From Siphonodentalium dalli (lineage: Eukaryota; Mollusca; Scaphopoda; Gadilida; Siphonodentaliidae), in NCBI GenBank assembly GCA_032622095.1, contig CP136068.1:53962025-54026024 (forward strand): a stretch of DNA of 64,000 nucleotides, written 5' to 3'. Made by a program: the position numbers and the translations under genes. Positions 1-12,464 of the stretch are shown in pieces. Every line of letters begins with the position of its first letter. Within the stretch, counting starts at the first letter, position 1. The notes under the pieces were generated by a model. That model had not been told where the DNA came from. It worked only from the letters and a program-made list of their open reading frames with translations, and did not search any database.

Positions 1-180
1 AGTATTAACGTTTTTATGGTGAAAACAATGGCAGAAAAAAATACCATATAATTCTTACTTATATGAGTGGTAACTGTAGCCAGGGTCATACCCGAAATAC
101 AAACATGCACATACGACTGATATTATGGTAGTATTAACGTTTTTATGGTGAAAACAATTATAAATGTTGTTAGTGTGAGT
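1..180 (-). repeat. Inverted copy of the 2300-3010 tandem repeat
   Basis: The first 180 bp read on the minus strand like the units at 2560-3010: the same TAATATCAG, GTTTTCA-CATAAAAA and CAACAATTATAA blocks in the same order. A 28-bp stretch with GTATTAACG and TTTTATGGTGAAAAC occurs at 2-29 and again at 130-157. The satellite at 180-2230 is therefore flanked by this family in opposite orientations. Confidence 0.6.
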
Positions 181-2230
181 CTAACCAGAATATGGGTACA
201 CTTATCCGTTGTGGTCCATCAGTTTATATATCGGGAATTCAAAGTGAGAGTTAATATGAGGCATGGCCATAATAGTTATATAAGCCATAGACCCAGACAG
301 CTAGCTGAGTTATATAATGTAAGTCACGGACCAACTCTACTATATATGAAGAACATAGCTAGGGTCAGCCACCAATATGTTAGCCATGGCCCTCGCCTAC
401 AATAGTTAGGTTAGGAACCCAGGCACATATATACTCACAGGACCCATGTCCATACATATAGGATATGTACGTAGTATATGTATAGTCCATGAACCAGACC
501 GCTTCATATAACCATACATGTATGATATCTATGATCATGACCATGACACTGTTACATGGTGCAAATAACCAAGTGCCCACAGATAGACCATGTACTAAGA
601 TACCATAGACCAAGTCCGATGCACAATAGATTAGTGCACCATGGATTCAGGAACCTATATATGGTATGAACATATGAGACAGTTTTATGACAGACCAACC
701 TATATATAGATATTGGACCGATGTCACATAGACGAAAGTTAAGGATGGGGGGGGGGGCCTTATAAATAGCCCATACACATATGGCACTGTAGGTTGGCCA
801 TGGACACATATCCATACGTGTATGCCATGGACCAAGGCCGATATAATTATGTATGCCATATTGAATTATACACAGGCATAAGCAGGTGTCTGTCTATATG
901 TAGGATATGGACCCACCCCTTGTACGTGATATATCTACACCAAAGACCCAGGTAAGGTTAAATAGTGTTAATACACAAGTGACTGTAATGATGTATGCAG
1001 TGATACAGGTGCATATATGTAGGACATGGACACATATGTCCCTAAATAAAAGCTACGGCACCGGCGTTATCAATCATTTCATAGATTCACATATATGCTG
1101 GTAGGCCATGGACTGATCCACATATATAGGAGACACGTGGACCCCATGCCTACGGGTAAGTCCATGCATGTGCATGGATCCACGTCTCTATACTATATGA
1201 ATACCGTATACGTACGTCCGTTTTCAGCCATTCGACCAACGCCCTATAGCATGAATGTCCCTATCGATTGGTCGTGTGCACCACCATAGCTTGGCTATGG
1301 ACCCAGGCTCATATAGGTAGGAAATTGAGACGGGCCACTATGGACAGCCCATGTATCCAGGCTGATTTAGTTATGACTTTATTACAAGACATTTGTATGT
1401 AAAACATGATCCCATCCCATGAATGTACATGTGGCACGACTATCTAGGTTATAACCACAGCCACGCATACGCTATGGACCCATATGAACACCACATGTAG
1501 TGCAAATACACAAGTGTATATCGTTATGTACACATGCCATGTACCCAGGCAAATCAATAGAACGAATCCTAAATAGTATATCATCGGCCCAGGCCCCTTT
1601 CTATGACATGGACACATGCAGTAGTTAAGACACGTCATCGGGTGCTGTTCCTTAGTAACTGTAGGTTGGTAATGGGCCCATGGCTGCCCATGTAAATGGT
1701 TATTGGTCACCGGTTCCAAAGGGTAGTTCATGGTATCTCAATCTGAAGAAAAAAATATATATAGGCCACGCTCATGTACGAGCTCCTATAGACTTGTAAA
1801 TGACCCATGACCATGTATTGACATATATGTAGTTATGGCATGGATATGAAAGAAAAACAGTTATTTCATACAGTATAGCAACTGGTATGCGGATGCTACC
1901 ACACCGTGATAGGGTGTTCTGCATGGATGCCATTATCAAATGTAGTGCGAATGTCGGATTCCATGGAGGGGGTTCAGGTGGTATCGACATAAATGTGGGT
2001 CAATATTTTTACATGTCTCATCAAAATGTATTCCAACAATCGAATCATGGAAGAAACAATAGTAAACTCCACACAGGTATGTGATTCTGATAAAACTAAC
2101 TGAATAGTCTAGATATGGCAAGAAACGTAAGCTTCTGTAACGCTTGTCCCGCTCTGTATCAAGGCTTTCTACATGGGACAAAAACATACCCCTTAACTTT
2201 TTGCTCACGTTTCTTGCCATATATGTAGAT
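180..2230. repeat. Diverged satellite with CATGGACCCAGG motifs
   Basis: About 2 kb of degenerate repeats around CCATGGACC, CACATATATG and GGCC, recurring every 50-75 bp with many indels. Short open frames here run through the repeat on both strands and look like chance. No gene signal seen. Confidence 0.6.
2103..2226. repeat. Imperfect hairpin inside the satellite edge
   Basis: ATATGGCAAGAAACGT at about 2113 is mirrored by ACGTTTCTTGCCATAT at about 2207, with a loop of roughly 80 bp. Only the outer 16 bp pair well. Confidence 0.55.
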
Positions 2231-2259
2231 AGTCTGTCAGTTTAAAGAAGATTTGTCAA

Positions 2260-3030
2260 TGGTAGGTGGTTACCTAGCAACAATGAAACCTCAATACCAA
2301 TTTGCCACACGAGAATGCGTCAGTACACAACACAACAACCTTTAGTTATGCATTATTGTCAATATAAGCATAATATGGCATATTATGAAACAATTATATC
2401 ATGCAAATTTCCCAAAACTCATACCATATCATGAAACAGTTATATCAGTTAAATTACCAGAAAATCATACATAGGGTATGCTTTCAAATGTGGGTATGTC
2501 CATAGCAACCACTACACACCCGTTAGGTAACGAATGCGGCAACTTTACTGCCATGTTCACTCTAACAACAATTATAATAATTGTTTTCAATATAAAAATG
2601 TTACATGACGTAGTTTAGTTTGTTAAAACTACCATAATATCAGCCATGTGTGCATTTTTCGATGTCTGGTATGTCCCTAGCAACCGTTACCAGAAATATA
2701 TAGTAATTTTAAAGTCGAACCCACACTAACAATAACTATTACAATTGTTTCACCATAAAATGATAATGACGTAGTTTATATTAGTTTGTCAAAACTATCA
2801 TAATATCAGTCAGCTCGGCATTTTTCGATTTCTGGTATGTCCCTAGCAACCGTTACCACCCCTGTAAGTAAGAACTATGGTAATTTTCCAGCCAGATGTA
2901 CTCGAACAACAACTAATATTACTTTTACCATAACAATGCTGCATGACGTAGGTTAGATTGTTAAAACTGCCATAATATCAGTCATATTTGTATTTCTTCG
3001 ATGTGGGATAGTTGCCTAGCAACCGTTGTC
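2260..3030. repeat. Tandem repeat, about 180-bp units, 4 copies
   Basis: Units carry GGTATGTCCCTAGCAACCGT, CATGACGTAG, GTTAAAACT and CATAATATCAG in fixed order, spaced by 170-190 bp, and differ by about 15-20 percent. An inverted copy sits at 1-180. Confidence 0.75.
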
Positions 3031-4384
3031 AAGGACGGACCTGCCGCGACGTCTATACATCTGAAAATGATTAATAGTGTATAAGGAACCTATGTGCCAA
3101 GTTTCATAGTGTTATCACCATTTGTACAATTGTTACGTCATACGCCAGGACTAGTATGTGGTATTTTGCCTTTCAGATACTCAAAGCCATGGGGTACGTT
3201 TTAAGGGGTAGTGTTATGTTTCCGGCTATAAAATCTTAAAGATGGTGATGGTTCGATATATCTCATCACTTTCCTGTTCTGAACTAACTGCTCTTCTAGT
3301 ATAATGGTTCATATTTTAGCTCATTGTCGTCTGAATATCTTTACTCGCCCTCTTTTGTTAGGAAAATTTTGAATCACCATGCGATTTATATGCTCTCTTC
3401 GCCAATAAATGTCATCACAATTATGGAATATCGACTGTTAGTAAGCTCTAGCACCAATTACGCATATCTATCGACACATGCTTCATGGTGGACGGATATG
3501 TGTGAAGATTGAGTCCATAAATTAGCCTACATATGACTGCATTCGCATATGGTCTAATGGAATTTCGTCAGAAATTGCACCATTGCGAAAAAATCATGAT
3601 ATCTCAAAAAGCTCAACTCGGATTCTAGGGCACTTTTGCCAAGTTGTTCATAAACATGTTCTTATTAATCCCTGAAAAATTCAGCTTTCCGGGATTTTTT
3701 GCACTAGTGAAACCTAATGTGCCTAGACTAATAACACCAAGCTTCGTGAAAATGGCTTCAAAATCACTATTTTTCAAAATACCAAAATGTGTTGACAGGA
3801 TTGCCCCTTCCATAAATATTATAATAGTCTTCAAAACTAACATCCATAAAATAGGATAAAGCAAAACAAGTTTTAAAAATCTATTCCCAAATTCCAAAAA
3901 ATTATCGATTTTTAAAAAAACTGCCGATCTGCCCGTCCGTTTGATCGCCTATATATAGCAAAAGTTATAAACATTATTAGCGCCCTTAATCCCCGGGTTA
4001 CGTGCATGATATGACCCCATGTACACATTTCCAGAGGGGTTCAGTCGTTTTGTCGCCTTTTGTCGGACAGACACACGAACTCAATTTATTTTTATTAGTA
4101 AAGTTTAATGCTAATGTCACTATATATTTGCACCCGTGACACCCCCGTCAACAACCCCGCCATCGCCAGTGTACGCCCCTGGCCTCGGCACATAAACTGG
4201 CCAACATCCCGCGACTGGACGTCGCCTTGGTATGAATCAAGCATAATTCCGAGTTTTACTATACGAGTAGGTTGCACTTTCAAGAATGAACAGTCCGTAG
4301 GTAAAATAAAGTCCATCCTGATTACGATACGGCAAACTAACTTCATTTTTATTATTCGATTAAAGGTACTCAATCCGATAAAAC
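3031..4384. other. Noncoding stretch without recognised features
   Basis: I find no gene, transposon end or clear repeat here. Short frames at 3625-3897 on both strands overlap each other and resemble no family I know. The tail around 3930-4090 carries CGGACAGACACACG, a phrase also common in the other repeat families of this window. Confidence 0.4.
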
Positions 4385-4387
4385 TCC

Positions 4388-4764
4388 TCTCAATTACTAT
4401 TTCAATGGCTTCGGGGGTCAAACATATTTGATTCGAGTCGAGGAAGTCACCCATCAAAGCTCAGATTTGTTAGATATCGATTTTAGAAATCTATTATTTT
4501 TCATTATCGGGAATACTATCTGGCCCAGAACTCAGTCAAAATTGCGTTAAAATTACCACTTGATTTTAGAGTTATCCACCCTTGTCTGTTTGAATAGATT
4601 TGGAGTACACATCCAGAGCAGATTACGGCAGTTGTTAGTACTCATCTCGAGTTAACAACAAATTTCAAAAATCAATAGCTAATAACTCTGAGCTTTGTTT
4701 GATGGGTTCCTCGACTCGAATCAAATATTTTTTACCCCCAAAGCCAAAGAAATAGTAATATAGG
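4388..4764. mobile_element. MITE-like inverted repeat
   Basis: Arms of about 75 bp at 4388-4465 and 4683-4762 pair with about 80 percent identity (GATTCGAGTCGAGGAA and its complement, plus CCCCCAAAGCC). The loop is about 215 bp. No coding content. Probably a nonautonomous DNA element, family unknown. Confidence 0.55.
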
Positions 4765-4937
4765 ACCCTCTGATCGGATTGTTGTTGTTGGAATCTGTTG
4801 AGATGGGGACCCTCTTTCCGGATTGAGTACCTTTAATACAAGTCGTTACTCTTTTCATCATTACTATCAATAAAACACGAATTATGCATGCACGCAAGAA
4901 ACAGGTCTGTTGTGACAAACGCATGGCTAAATAGCCT

Positions 4938-5011
4938 GTCTCTTTGAAAAGCCGACGAAATTCCTAACAGATGTACATCGTTTATGAATTTCGTCTGCTT
5001 TCCAAAGAGAC
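4938..5011. repeat. Hairpin, arms about 28 bp
   Basis: GTCTCTTTGAAAAGC at 4938 pairs with GCTTTCCAAAGAGAC ending at 5011, and GACGAAATTC pairs with GAATTTCGTC, leaving a loop of about 20 bp. Confidence 0.6.
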
Positions 5012-5879
5012 TGCTATATACACATCGTACTCTGGTACCAGGCGATAGGAAGGCAATGCAGTTAGCCCGTACTGTGATAAACACACTCGATTAATTATCT
5101 TCATCCGGGCACTCTGAACCAACGGGGCCCGCGTCTTCGTTATGTCGCAATAATCAAAGCGTCCCTTTAAACATGAATTTGGAAAAACAAATTCACAGCA
5201 TTGGACAAAATCTGCTATCGGCGCTCAGAACCACCCGCTCACCCGGACCTGGATTTTGTCCCTACCCCCCCCCCCGGGAATAAACTGGAAAACATGGGGA
5301 TCAACTCTCCTGAGACCTTATCTGCAACTAATGAGATAACTCCATTGATACTAATCAACAAAAACTTCTCAATATTGGAGTTACCCAACTTTTATACCAA
5401 GAACGACTACAGTACTTTAATATATCATCGTGCGAATAGGTTCATATGGGACATAATCATTGGTTCATATTGGACTTAGCCCATAGTGGACTTATATCCG
5501 TTATTATGTTGGATGGCGCGGGCCACAGTGAAAACACATCTATAGAGTGTACATCTCGTCTGCAAATAGGTTCATATTGAACATAAATATTCACATTTAT
5601 TTTATTCTGAACTTGGCCCATAGTGAGCTTATTTTAATGTGTGTATTAAAAAAATTATTTAAAACCTAACACGTTATAACCTCCACCAGCTGGGTACAAC
5701 AAATTTGGCTGAAATCGGGTCAGCAGTCTGGAAGAAACATCCAGATAGATAGACAGACGGACGCGTACGGACAGATCTTACTATTTTATATTTATAGATA
5801 ATTAATCAAACGTTACAAGTGTTCTTTTCTAATCATCAATTAATATGATTATGCTCTACGGGGTCCACTGTAATGTTTA

Positions 5880-8800
5880 GCACATACATTGTGGTTTTCA
5901 ATAAATATATTGGACAGGACAGGGCACAGGGCTGAATCTGTAACGAGAATGTATGCGGATGGCACCTGCCTCACGAGCAGCAACTTTGATCATAATATAC
6001 TTGAACATACTATGAATAGCGACTTAGACAAAATTACAGCGTGGTCCAGAAACTGGCTGGTCAGCTTTAACCCAACTACAACAGTTGGCATGTCCTTCTC
6101 ATTATAGTTGCGCCCTCAACAGAGAAACCGAACCTAAATTTTGTAGGAAACTCAATTGACTTCGTGGACAAGTATAAACATTTAGGTCTGGAACTCCAAT
6201 CAAATCTCAAATGGAACGCCCATATTGAAGGCTCAGTCAAAAGAATTGCCTCGCGCCTATCTCAACTCCGGCGGCTTAAATGTCAATTGGCAGGAAAACC
6301 ATTGAAATTATTTACAAAACATATATATTACCCCTATTTGATTACTCGGATGCAGTGTGTGATAATGCTTCGGATTACTTGTTAGAGAAGCTTGACCGGC
6401 TTCATATCGACGCTGGGCGTATAGTCAGTGGTATCACCCGTTCTGCTTCGGACAATATGGTACTACAGGAAGTTGGTTGGCCTTCACTATACAAAAGACG
6501 TCAACTACATAAATTGCAGGCACTCTATAAAATAGTTAATAATTTAGCACCTTCCTATCTATCCACCACACTTCCCCCCAGATCACATGAAGTTGCAGAT
6601 TATAATTGGCGTCGTCCCAGTAAATTTTATTCATACTTTAGTAACACTGAACACTGATTTTCCCCAGTGATAGTCTTAGAATGGAATAAACTTCCCAAAT
6701 TAATCACCGACGCGGACCAATTTTCTACCTTTAAAACCGACTTGAACCAGATAGATCCCACGCTCAGTCCCCCTCAACATTTCTACGCTGGACGCAGAAA
6801 ATACAACATTGTTCATTGTCGCATACGTAACTTCTGGAGTGAACTCCGGTCTGATATGTTCAACAATTTCATCGCTGATAGCCCCGCATGTCCCTGTGGA
6901 AATCGATATGAGGACGCCGGGTAGGGTTCTCTATTACGAAGGTTCATTATTCCGAAGGTTCGCTATTCTGAAGGTTCATTATTCCGAAGGTTCCCTATTC
7001 CGAAGGTTCATTATTCCGAAGGTTTTCTATTCTGGGCGTATTTAACCAGAAATGAATCAAAATTTTCACCCCACCACAAAAACCACACGAGGAATGAAAA
7101 ATACGATATACGCTAGTATTCATATATAGTACATTTATACATCCACTTCTAATTCCCAAATTGTCCTAGATATCGGTTATTAATAGCAAGAAAAGAGTAT
7201 TAGTTTATCGTTCGTTATGGAAAGTTAAAAACACGATAACTGAAATAAACTACATGTAAGAGATATAGATTTTCCGAACTGGCAATCTGTATTTGAAAAA
7301 AAAACACATCAACATTCAAGGCCCACTTAATTTTCGAATCCCCAGATCACATATATAAAATATATGCCACTATATATACCATTTGAAATATGAAGCTCTC
7401 TAACACTGTATTATCAGCTTATCCGGTGTAATAAACTGTGAACATGTTGTTTAACGACTTGTTTTTGTGTTTAAGGTTCATCTGGTTTTGTTGCGCAAAG
7501 TAAAGTGTATTATTTTCAATGGAGAGGGGTAACTCTAAGATAATGTTATTCCCCTTCAATTGAAAATACAGTATAGGTTGAATTCTGTTGCATTCTGAGA
7601 GCCATGACATACCGGGGGGAATCTTTTTATAATTTAAGATGTTTTCTATTTCTCTAGGGGCATCTTCTGATATAGACGTTTGGAATGGTGATGAACTATA
7701 TATAGTGTTTTAATCATATTTTATGGCACAGATTGTGTTTAAACCCTGATATCAAGCACTATAAAAACTAGCTGATGACTCGTTAAGTGGGCCTTACATT
7801 TCAATACAAATTCACAATTGCAGTTAGGTTCAACTCATACCCGTCTATTCAACGACATTCTGCTTCGCAGTATTCATTAATAGTTATAATCCCGCTGTTT
7901 TAATCCCGCCTTTAGCTGGCGTATTGTTGCCTGTAAGATTATTGAGATATAACGCCATACTCGATGACATTAGATCGCATGGAAAGAGCAATTGTGTGGG
8001 CTGCCTGACGTGAATATGTATTGGAAAATAACGTCATACGTAACGACATTAAATCTCAAGGAAACCCGCGAAAAAATCAAAAATAACATTTATTGTTTCA
8101 GTGTTTTAAGTTATTTCCTTCATAAAAAAGAGTCTTTGTGATAAAGAACCCTCTCAATACTTGAATATAGAATTAACCTTTAAAAAAAAAAAATTCGGAA
8201 TAGCGAACCTTCGGAATAGTGAACCTTCGGAATAGCGAACCTTCGGAATAGAGACATGTTCCCGAGGACGCCTATCACTATTTCTTCATGTGTCCATTGT
8301 ACCAAAGAGAGCGCTTCGAATTTCTAGTGAAAATATCGCAATAACCGATACTGCAGAACTCATGTGTGGAATACCCGATGTCTCGTCCCAAAAAAATAAG
8401 AAATTATTTCTCATCACACAGCAATATATTGCAGCGACTAAGCGTTTTGATCCCTAAATGGTCTTATTTGTTTTACTTCCGAATCCACTTAAAATTGCTT
8501 CTGGAATTAAAATTTGTAACGTGGCAGCCACATCACATATGGACAAACCTCACATTCGAACATTTCGTTCTGATTAGTTATCTGTATTGCCTTCCTGAGC
8601 ACAACAGTAACCAAAAATCGAATACAAGTGTTTCATTGTTTCTACCTCATAACACAAATACTAACAATAGCTAATTATATTAACACTCGCGCCAATCGTA
8701 CCAAATACTTCAAATCGTCCTTAAACACAAATTTCCACGGCCAGTAGCCAACCTAGATCTAGCCCGATAACCTCTGGAAGGCAATACATATTACATATTA

Positions 8801-8955
8801 CGTACATCAAAACTTATCACCATGTAAATACGTTTGTATCGTCATCTTGATTTCATGTGTGTTGCTATATTGTGTTGGGAGAGGGGCTTCATAAGTTGTG
8901 AAAACTTGTGCCCCAATCCCTTTTGTATATTATGCAAATAAAATATGTTTCAAGT
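5880..8955 (+). pseudogene. Degenerate CR1/Jockey-like non-LTR retrotransposon, 3' end
   Basis: Reverse transcriptase remnant, 5'-truncated near the catalytic motif. The residues around it read SVTRMYADGTCLTSSN, where the family has YADD, so a catalytic Asp is lost. It continues KYKHLGLELQSNLKWNAHI and IYKTYILPLFDYSDAV, then WNKLPKLITDADQF and the Cys-rich tail CPCGNRYEDA. At least two frameshifts (about 6105-6115 and 6325) and an in-frame stop at 6655-6657 break it. The tail resumes after an inserted transposon at 8264 as EDAYHYFFMCPLYQRERFEF with a stop at about 8343. The 3' UTR ends near 8955 with a hairpin (AGAGGGGCTTCA region), AATAAA and CAAGT repeats. The clade is inferred from the RT tail and the C-terminal CxC-H-C pattern. 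Confidence 0.8.
6919..8263. mobile_element. MuDR/Merlin-like nonautonomous DNA transposon, 9-bp TSD
   Basis: 1345 bp, starting GGGTAGGGTTCTCTATT and ending in the inverse type (GAACATG-CCC end). It is flanked by exact 9-bp duplications GAGGACGCC at 6910-6918 and 8264-8272. Each end carries tandem 16-bp iterons of CTATTCCGAAGGTTC: about six on the left and four on the right, in opposite orientation. No transposase is seen in the AT-rich interior. It splits the retrotransposon frame between Ala and Tyr, so the empty site can be read directly. The 9-bp duplication and GGG ends point to a Mutator- or Merlin-type transposase in trans; I cannot decide between them. Confidence 0.85.
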
Positions 8956-9317
8956 CAAGTCAGACAGGGCACACCTATCTTTGAATTTATAATTACACCA
9001 ACCAAATTGACGACCTAAATTTCCCCAACACCGATGAAGACCGCCTACTTTATCTGAATCTTTTCCAACCTCAAACATTTCAACTGGCCATTTCAGTCCA
9101 ATAGATTTATTCAAAGTAGGAAAATATTCGAATATCATTGCCCAAACCAAACATATATTACACTAACCTACCTAGCTACCTTAAACAAATACAACAGTAA
9201 ACAGAACGGAAAACGAACTTCTATTCTCGACATCATATATAGTATAGTTATTTGATGCCATAAAAAGTGGCTTTTTTTTTTTTTTTTATAGGTTTTCTGT
9301 ACCCGAACATATAGAGT

Positions 9318-9406
9318 TTTGTGTCTATGAGCCCATTTATTTGAGGATTTGTGTCTATGAGCCCATTTATTTGAGGTTTTGTGTCTATGAGCCCATTTAT
9401 TTGAGT
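9318..9406. repeat. Tandem repeat, 27-29-bp units, 3 copies
   Basis: TTTGTGTCTATGAGCCCATT followed by TATTTGAG is repeated three times with only single-base changes. Confidence 0.8.
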
Positions 9407-9696
9407 TTTGGTTGTCAGGATATATTTTCAAAAGAGCCATCGTTTCCACATTTTATGCGCCCAAATTTCAGCATATCTGACCGGATCCAAGTGTTTGTCC
9501 AACCATGTACCTTTATCCAGATTATCTGGATTAACGTACTTGGTCCAATCAACTAACACGAGAGCAGGATATCTGTATAAAACAAAATTTAACCCCGACG
9601 AACTCTCTGAAATTACTCATTCGAGAATTTGAATACGATATAAGTCGTATATATTGCAATGAACTCCCGACGATCTGAACCATTTCCAACTCGAGT

Positions 9697-9720
9697 TGGG
9701 GGGGGGGGGGGGGTGGGGGG
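9697..9720 (+). repeat. Poly-G tract
   Basis: About 17 G, one T, then 6 G. A simple repeat with possible G-quadruplex potential; length in the assembly may be unreliable. Confidence 0.8.
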
Positions 9721-9922
9721 CCCAATCTGAGATTCCGCAAACCAGTCCCAAGTTCATGAACAAATATACGTAATATAACTTGCATAAAAAATATATATAA
9801 ATGTGTATTCGTGTACGCATACAATGTTATTAATATACCAATGTGTGTGCAAGGTGTGTGTGAGTTGTGTACGAATGTCCACCCCCCTCCATCATTCCCG
9901 TCTATATATGTATATATTCAAT

Positions 9923-9977
9923 CGTTGTTATCAGATATTGTTTCTGTATAATACAGAAACAATATCTGATAACAACG
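9923..9977. repeat. Perfect 27-bp palindrome
   Basis: Arms 9923-9949 and 9951-9977 are exact reverse complements around one base. The core CAGATATTGTTTCTGT recurs once more at about 9992-10008. As RNA this would be a near-loopless hairpin. Confidence 0.85.
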
Positions 9978-10574
9978 AGTATAATAAAATATAACAGATA
10001 TTGTTTCTGTGTAATAAAATAAAAAAAGTAAAAATGTAAAAAAAAAAAAAGAAAAAAAAAGGAACACAGGTGTGACAAATATCATTAGCGCGCACTGCGT
10101 GTACACTGTTCACCAAATTCTTGATAGCTGTGGTCCGCTGGGCATTTTGTTTATAGATAATTGTTTTTTCCGGTTTAAAAGTCGAACTGAGCGACCAGGA
10201 GGCCGAGTCCGGTAAAAGGTGTAGTTGGGAATTTCAATTTTGTTTATTGTCCTTTATATTATTATGTCAATAATGTTGATTTTTGGTTTGTGACAAGCTA
10301 TGTCAATTACCAATAAAAGAAATTGAAAAGATAATTTTGTAAGTCTTATATTTCAACTTTTATAGATATTTTTCATTCTGCAGCCCACTGATGGTTGTGG
10401 TCGGAGACGGCTGAGTCAGCCGCCGGTTCGTTAATTAGGTGCTGGTTGTTATTGTTATTTTAACGGAATTCTGAGTTGGTCATTCGCGAAACCAATATAT
10501 TTTATATTCTATAATTACAATCATGGGTATATAATATATGATCTTGAGCGCGTTACCATTTCTGACTGGTTTTC

Positions 10575-10805
10575 TTGTAGTAATATAATCAAAACACTCT
10601 AACATTATATCAGGACCACAGGCGTGTTACATATCCTAGTAATACAAGAACGCCCTCTAACATTATATCTGGATCACTGGCATGCTCCTTGCAATATAAG
10701 CAACACCCCTAACATTATAGAATCACAGGCGTGTTACACATCATAGTAATATAAGCAACATCCCTCTACATTAAAGCAGACCTCAGGTGTGTTACTCAAT
10801 ATAGT
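10575..10805. repeat. Tandem repeat, about 60-65-bp units, 4 copies
   Basis: CTAACATTATA, a GGATCAC/GGACCACAGG block, GCGTGTTACA and AGTAATATAAGC recur in order four times with moderate divergence. Confidence 0.7.
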
Positions 10806-11640
10806 CAAGTCAGCAGGATCCACTAACATATCAAGACCAACTGGTCAGGCTTATTTACTAATAATTACCTGCCTTACCAAACTTGACTCGTATTTAAATT
10901 AGTGCAGTACTATTTTTCGCTTAGTTTTGAATTCGCGTACTGTGCTGTGCGAACTCAAAACAGCCACAACTATTTTTTTTAAATTCTTGTATCTGATGGC
11001 AGTTTTAGTTTCTGAAGATACATGTATGTGTGCGACCACGAAGGAAATTTACAACAAGCAGAACATAATTGCATCATCATTAAATAGTTCTAATATGGAC
11101 ATGCATCATTGAAATTTACTCAAAAGAAGTAAAACCACAACTGCATATAGGCTGCCGACTTCTGGAAAAATCAACAATGGGCTGCATGTATTTTAAAGTT
11201 GTATAGATGGGTTGACATATAATTAACTCATACTGTATGACCATGCACAATGATTAATCGCTTTTCATGTTAATAATTTCTTTGAGATTGGTTGCCCGCA
11301 TATGAATATTATTGTCTATACAGTCCTCTCTTCTGTAATGTCCCATTTATTAACATAACACTTAAAATACTGCGCCAATTTAAATACGAGTAAGGTACAA
11401 CAACTTATTCAATAACTGAGACTCCAAAGACTACAATAGTCAGTACTTGTCAAAATCACTTAAGACAGTTAATTCTAAACAGGGACACAGCTGGAGGTTC
11501 TGATATGAACAGGGGTCTTCACCTTGAAATTTTTATTTGCACACCACTGACCAATCTCATACCCCGAACCCTGTTTAACCATGACAACCAGACCACAGTG
11601 ACAGAGGCCCTTTTTATACATCGAGCCAGCATAATTAGTG
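10806..11640. other. Noncoding stretch, nothing recognised
   Basis: AT-rich sequence with no long frame, no transposon ends and no obvious tandem repeat. A 61-codon frame at 10927-11112 has no family resemblance. Confidence 0.4.
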
Positions 11641-11671
11641 TGAAAATGACAGTCCAAGATAGCGTGACTGG

Positions 11672-12402
11672 AGCACGACGTATAAAACCAACTGGCTCGT
11701 CAGAATTTCTCTGGCACGACCCTGTGCTGCACGTCTGGTGCTACCCGTCTGTGACACGATGCTGTTTTATACGACATGCTAAACACGGGTTGCGCTAAGC
11801 TGATTCAGGGAACATCACTCCCCATTAGGACCCCTTTGGTGGAGAGCATGCACATTTTAAAGTTTTTGGCGTCATTACCTCATCTCTGTTGCATCCTAGC
11901 GCGACCCGTGTCTGGCACGTATAAAACGGCGTCGGGCCACAGACGTGCTAACTCTTGGCAGTTGTAAATATGCATTGAAGGCAATTGTACGGTACTATAT
12001 ATGGGGACATGCATGTATTGACTGACAATGGACGTTTCGAGAAATCTGGGAATACATATATTGAGGAGATATATACGAAGGTTCAAGGGAGATGAATGAC
12101 CTTACGAAAGCGTAAATTATAGGATTCATGCACTATATAGAAGAATAAATAGACACAGCAAGTTTATAGTACATTGTCAGAGAACACTATCACGGCCAAT
12201 TTTAGTGAACTTCCCAAGGGACATATTTATAGCAGACGGTATTTTGTATCAGAAATGCCGAAATTGTTCGAAATATACGATTACAGCACGTGCTAGCTGG
12301 CTCGAAATATAAATCAAACAAACATAACACAAGCCAGAGACGTGCCAATGTTGAGCCAGGGGAAGATAGCACGACCCGCGTTTGGAGAGACTTATAAAAC
12401 GG
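11672..12402. repeat. Dispersed TATAAAAC-containing repeats, partly inverted
   Basis: A phrase of the form GCGCGACCCGTGTCTGG, then about 5 bp, then TATAAAAC occurs at 11895-11930 and 12368-12402 on plus, at 11761-11800 on minus, and in reduced form at 11672-11690. The 11761/11895 pair makes an inverted repeat of about 35 bp. Confidence 0.55.
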
Positions 12403-12464
12403 GCCAGAGTCCTAAGTTCACAAAATTTCTTTTGCACATCCCTCTCAAGTACTTCAAGCTTTCC

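Noticed and set aside
1444-1731. 95-codon minus frame in the satellite region
   Set aside because: Runs through degenerate repeats of the same satellite; no motif or splice context.
5201-5479. 92-codon plus frame near a C tract
   Set aside because: No family resemblance, contains simple-sequence proline, and no neighbouring exon with matching splice phase was found.
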